This document shows positions 5,759-5,873 of a stretch of 5,873 bases of DNA, one piece after another. The translations under genes were made by a program, and so were the position numbers. The DNA comes from an uncultured Burkholderiales bacterium (lineage in GTDB: Bacteria; Pseudomonadota; Gammaproteobacteria; Burkholderiales; Burkholderiaceae_D). Positions within the stretch are counted from its first letter, which is position 1. Each line of letters opens with the position of its first letter. The notes below the pieces were generated by a model. The model was given only the letters and a program-made list of their open reading frames with translations. It was not told where the DNA came from and did not search any database. Where the stretch lies: assembly GCA_937872165.1 (NCBI GenBank), contig CALMOR010000072.1, positions 1 to 5,873 of the forward strand, read 5' to 3'.

Positions 5759-5873
5759 TCATCCGCCGCCGCCCTCGTGGGAAAGCAGCGGCCCGGGTCG
5801 ACGGGCCATGACCTCGATCTCGATCTTCATGCGGGCATCGACGAGGCCGACCACCATCGCGGTGGCCGCGGGC
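5759..5873 (-). CDS. RidA family protein (YjgF/YER057c/UK114), C-terminal end (partial)
   Basis: Only the last 37 residues are inside the window; the start is beyond the right edge. They read PAATAMVVGLVDARMKIEIE followed by VMARRPG and a short tail. PAATAMVV..L.D.RM.IEIE is the familiar C-terminal strand and helix of RidA-like proteins, which usually read PA.T.VEV..L..P.M.IEIE. The classical family deaminates reactive enamine/imine intermediates from PLP enzymes in the cytoplasm, but many paralogues have other roles, and the catalytic arginine, if it is the PARxxV one, is not in the visible part. After the usual end of the domain there is an extra stretch of about a dozen residues ending in four glycines. 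The stop at 5759-5761 is seven bases before the next gene's start, pointing to an operon. Confidence 0.78.
   Translation of the reverse strand, partial: PAATAMVVGLVDARMKIEIEVMARRPGPLLSHEGGGG

Noticed and set aside
3139..5811. Long plus-strand open frame (890 codons) opposite the dehydrogenase and zinc-ribbon genes
   Set aside because: It is antisense to two well-supported genes and reads as low-complexity Arg/His/Asp/Val sequence, so it is a shadow frame.

Overview
This is a GC-rich bacterial window with tightly packed genes. The protein families and their sequence style (short-chain-type acyl-CoA dehydrogenase, GhrA-type reductase, GrpB, ABM-domain protein, DUF4126, DinB) suggest a proteobacterium, most likely a betaproteobacterium of the Burkholderiales. 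That placement is inferred from remembered family resemblance, not from a marker gene. No phage, transposon, CRISPR array, tRNA or rRNA is visible.

Layout, right to left. A minus-strand run covers about 5873 to 1562. It begins with the 3' end of a RidA-family gene, followed by a four-helix membrane protein with two C-terminal zinc ribbons, an acyl-CoA dehydrogenase, a GrpB-family protein, a glutathione S-transferase, and a DinB-family gene broken by several frameshifts. Gaps are 7, 6, 64, 33 and 1 bases, so the run could be one transcript, although its products do not form one obvious pathway. The GST-DinB junction and the RidA/zinc-ribbon/dehydrogenase junctions are the tightest.

A single plus-strand gene (1202-1522) encodes a small ABM-fold protein and converges on the DinB remnant. 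The 39-base space between them runs into three tandem 8-bp units that put a stop in all three minus-strand frames. A 303-base divergent intergenic region (899-1201) separates this gene from a second minus-strand pair: a DUF4126 membrane protein whose stop overlaps, as ATGA, the start of a GhrA-type glyoxylate/hydroxypyruvate reductase that runs off the left edge.

Most of the window looks like ordinary chromosomal housekeeping and accessory metabolism. I do not see an exciting new multi-gene system. The points most worth a second look are the decayed (or mis-sequenced) DinB gene, the three-frame stop repeat at its end, and the uncharacterised zinc-ribbon membrane protein.
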